In this document: positions 62,799 to 64,000 of the stretch, piece by piece
Position numbering within the stretch: the first letter of the stretch is position 1
How the letters are laid out: every line of letters starts with the position of its first letter
NCBI GenBank assembly: GCA_045564915.1
Contig: JBJLGL010000005.1
Location: 1 to 64,000 of the forward strand
Length of the DNA: 64,000 bases
Origin: JAQWRV01 sp045564915
GTDB taxonomy: Bacteria > Pseudomonadota > Alphaproteobacteria > Rhodospirillales > Rhodospirillaceae
Reading direction: 5' to 3'
Notes under the pieces: model-generated
What the model was told of the DNA's origin: nothing
What the model saw: only the letters and a program-made list of their open reading frames with translations
Database searches by the model: none
Program-made: the position numbers and the translations under genes

Positions 62799-64000
62799 TT
62801 GAGGTCATCCTCAATTGCCCGTGAAGCTAGGTAGAAATGGAACGCAGACCAAAATCCACAAATAGTGGTCACTACTAGCAATGAATAACCAAGTGATTCT
62901 GTGCCGAGAGCGGCCTCAGTTAGATCGCTTGATATTCCAACGAGCTGCGGTCCAATGATCCCAGAGATTAGATTGATTATGAGTATCATCAGTGCCGCAG
63001 CTACAGATCGTGTTTTGACGCTCGAAATACCTTGTATAGTTGCGAATAAGACTGGTCCCTGCATCACACCAATCATTGATGGAATTATAAGCCATAAAAA
63101 TGCCCCTGTGGCACTTGGCCACAGCAGGACAAGCGCGTAGAAAGGCGTTGCAACAACTTGTGCAAAGACACACAGTAAGATTGGACCACGCACTCCTCTT
63201 TTTGCTAGTCGATCTGCAATGAAACCTCCAGCCAATGTGCCTATTACATGTGGAACGGCACTAGTGAATGCGAGCCAGGTGCCGATTGAACCTATCGTAA
63301 GTCCATGGGTACGTTCAAAGAATGATGGGATCCAAACCAGTACGGCTACCATGATTAGCCCATACATGCTTCCACCAAGGACCATATGACGGAAAGTTTT
63401 TTTTGCCCACAATGCAACAAATGTAGACCATAGATCAGGCATACCGACATTGACCTGGGGCGATGACCCAATTCCATCAGAATAGCCTCGTGGAGCATCG
63501 CGTAATGTTAAATAAAGAATTAGCGCAAGGACCACCCCCGGTGCCCCAAAGGCAACCAAAGCCACACGCCAGCCTGCAGCTTCGACAATCCAACCACCCA
63601 CGAGAAAGGCAACAAAAACGCCTATTGGGGATCCAAGCCCAAAGATTGCAAGGGCTGATGTTCGACGTCCACGTGTGTAGTAGTCAGATATTAATGAGTG
63701 TGAGGGGGGTGTGCAGCCTGCTTCGCCAATACCGACAAGAACACGAAAGATCGCTAGCTGGATGAATGACTGTGCGAGACCACAAAGGCATGTCATTGCG
63801 CTCCATATAGCTAGAGATGCTGCGATGATATTCTTACGTGAAAAGCGGTCTGCTAATCTGGCAATTGGAACACCAAGCAGTGCATATAGTATGGTGAATG
63901 CTGCGCCAGAGATGAATCCGATCTGAGTATCAGATAGCCCGAGATCCGATTTTATATCGGGGATTAGAATACCAAGCATGTATCTGTCTGCATAGTTAAA
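62795..64000 (-). CDS. MFS transporter (spinster-like), 5' end beyond window
   Basis: At least 401 residues are visible and the frame is open to the right edge. It reads FNYADRYMLGILIPDIKSDL, where an N-YADR-type segment normally follows some residues of N-terminus, so the real start lies outside. Twelve membrane segments are expected; at least ten are visible. The loop GVPIARLADRFSRKN is the MFS signature. The family exports or imports small organic molecules; with the neighbouring monooxygenase and hydrolase-fold genes an aromatic or related substrate is likely. Confidence 0.9.
   Translation of the reverse strand, partial: FNYADRYMLGILIPDIKSDLGLSDTQIGFISGAAFTILYALLGVPIARLADRFSRKNIIAASLAIWSAMTCLCGLAQSFIQLAIFRVLVGIGEAGCTPPSHSLISDYYTRGRRTSALAIFGLGSPIGVFVAFLVGGWIVEAAGWRVALVAFGAPGVVLALILYLTLRDAPRGYSDGIGSSPQVNVGMPDLWSTFVALWAKKTFRHMVLGGSMYGLIMVAVLVWIPSFFERTHGLTIGSIGTWLAFTSAVPHVIGTLAGGFIADRLAKRGVRGPILLCVFAQVVATPFYALVLLWPSATGAFLWLIIPSMIGVMQGPVLFATIQGISSVKTRSVAAALMILIINLISGIIGPQLVGISSDLTEAALGTESLGYSLLVVTTICGFWSAFHFYLASRAIEDDLN

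Overview
The window is chromosomal DNA from an alphaproteobacterium. The gene families and their order most resemble free-living Rhodospirillales-type lineages; I infer this from gene order and cannot name a genus. Supporting signs are the serC type beginning with an NPNFSSGPCAKRPGW-like stretch, hisZ next to purA, 6S RNA between zapA and the 5-formyl-THF cyclo-ligase gene, and the run yebC-ruvCAB-ybgC-tolQRAB-pal-cpoB-tilS-ftsH-folP-glmM. Base composition looks moderate, coding density is high, and many neighbouring genes overlap by 4 bases (ATGA or GTGA). I see no insertion sequence, prophage or CRISPR array.

Layout. 1-6.6 kb (minus strand): efp, suhB, an OmpA-domain protein, a TolQ/ExbB-like channel gene broken by many frameshifts, a MotB/OmpA-like coiled-coil protein, rpmE with a terminator, and the start of a two-TM protein with an acidic tail that runs off the left edge. 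6.7-10 kb: epmA (EF-P lysine modification) divergent from efp, a secreted proline-rich protein, and fbaB-thiE. 10.2-28.3 kb (plus strand): a zapB-like coiled-coil gene, zapA, 6S RNA, fau, a YmdB-type phosphoesterase gene, yebC, ruvCAB, the whole Tol-Pal system, tilS, ftsH, folP, glmM and thiD. 28.3-35.7 kb: an SLC13 permease, a structured serC leader, serC-serA, hisZ-purA. 35.8-45.4 kb: the least understood part, with a tail-anchored pseudokinase and a small membrane protein, rluD, a DUF6476-like protein, an M67/JAMM peptidase, a Tat-exported aminotransferase with a racemase, and four or five genes of unknown function. 45.4-52.9 kb: modBC without modA, an AhpD-like protein, sseA, cysK, dadA and nnr. 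53-60.3 kb: tRNA-Leu, tig-clpP-clpX-lon-hupB, tRNA-Val. 60.5-64 kb (minus strand): a small catabolic-looking set (FAD monooxygenase, alpha/beta-hydrolase-fold protein, MFS transporter).

How the genes work together. Most of the window is housekeeping: division and envelope constriction (ZapA, Tol-Pal, FtsH, GlmM), recombination (RuvABC), protein quality control (Tig, ClpXP, Lon, FtsH), EF-P with its modifying enzyme, and serine, purine, folate and thiamine synthesis. The points most worth a second look are: a membrane pseudokinase and its partner; the ExbB/MotB/OmpA-like module whose channel gene cannot be read in one frame; likely AUU and AUA start codons for ruvC and suhB; a hydrolase-fold protein lacking the usual nucleophile and base; an exported HisC-like aminotransferase; and two divergent genes whose start codons overlap in one CATG.
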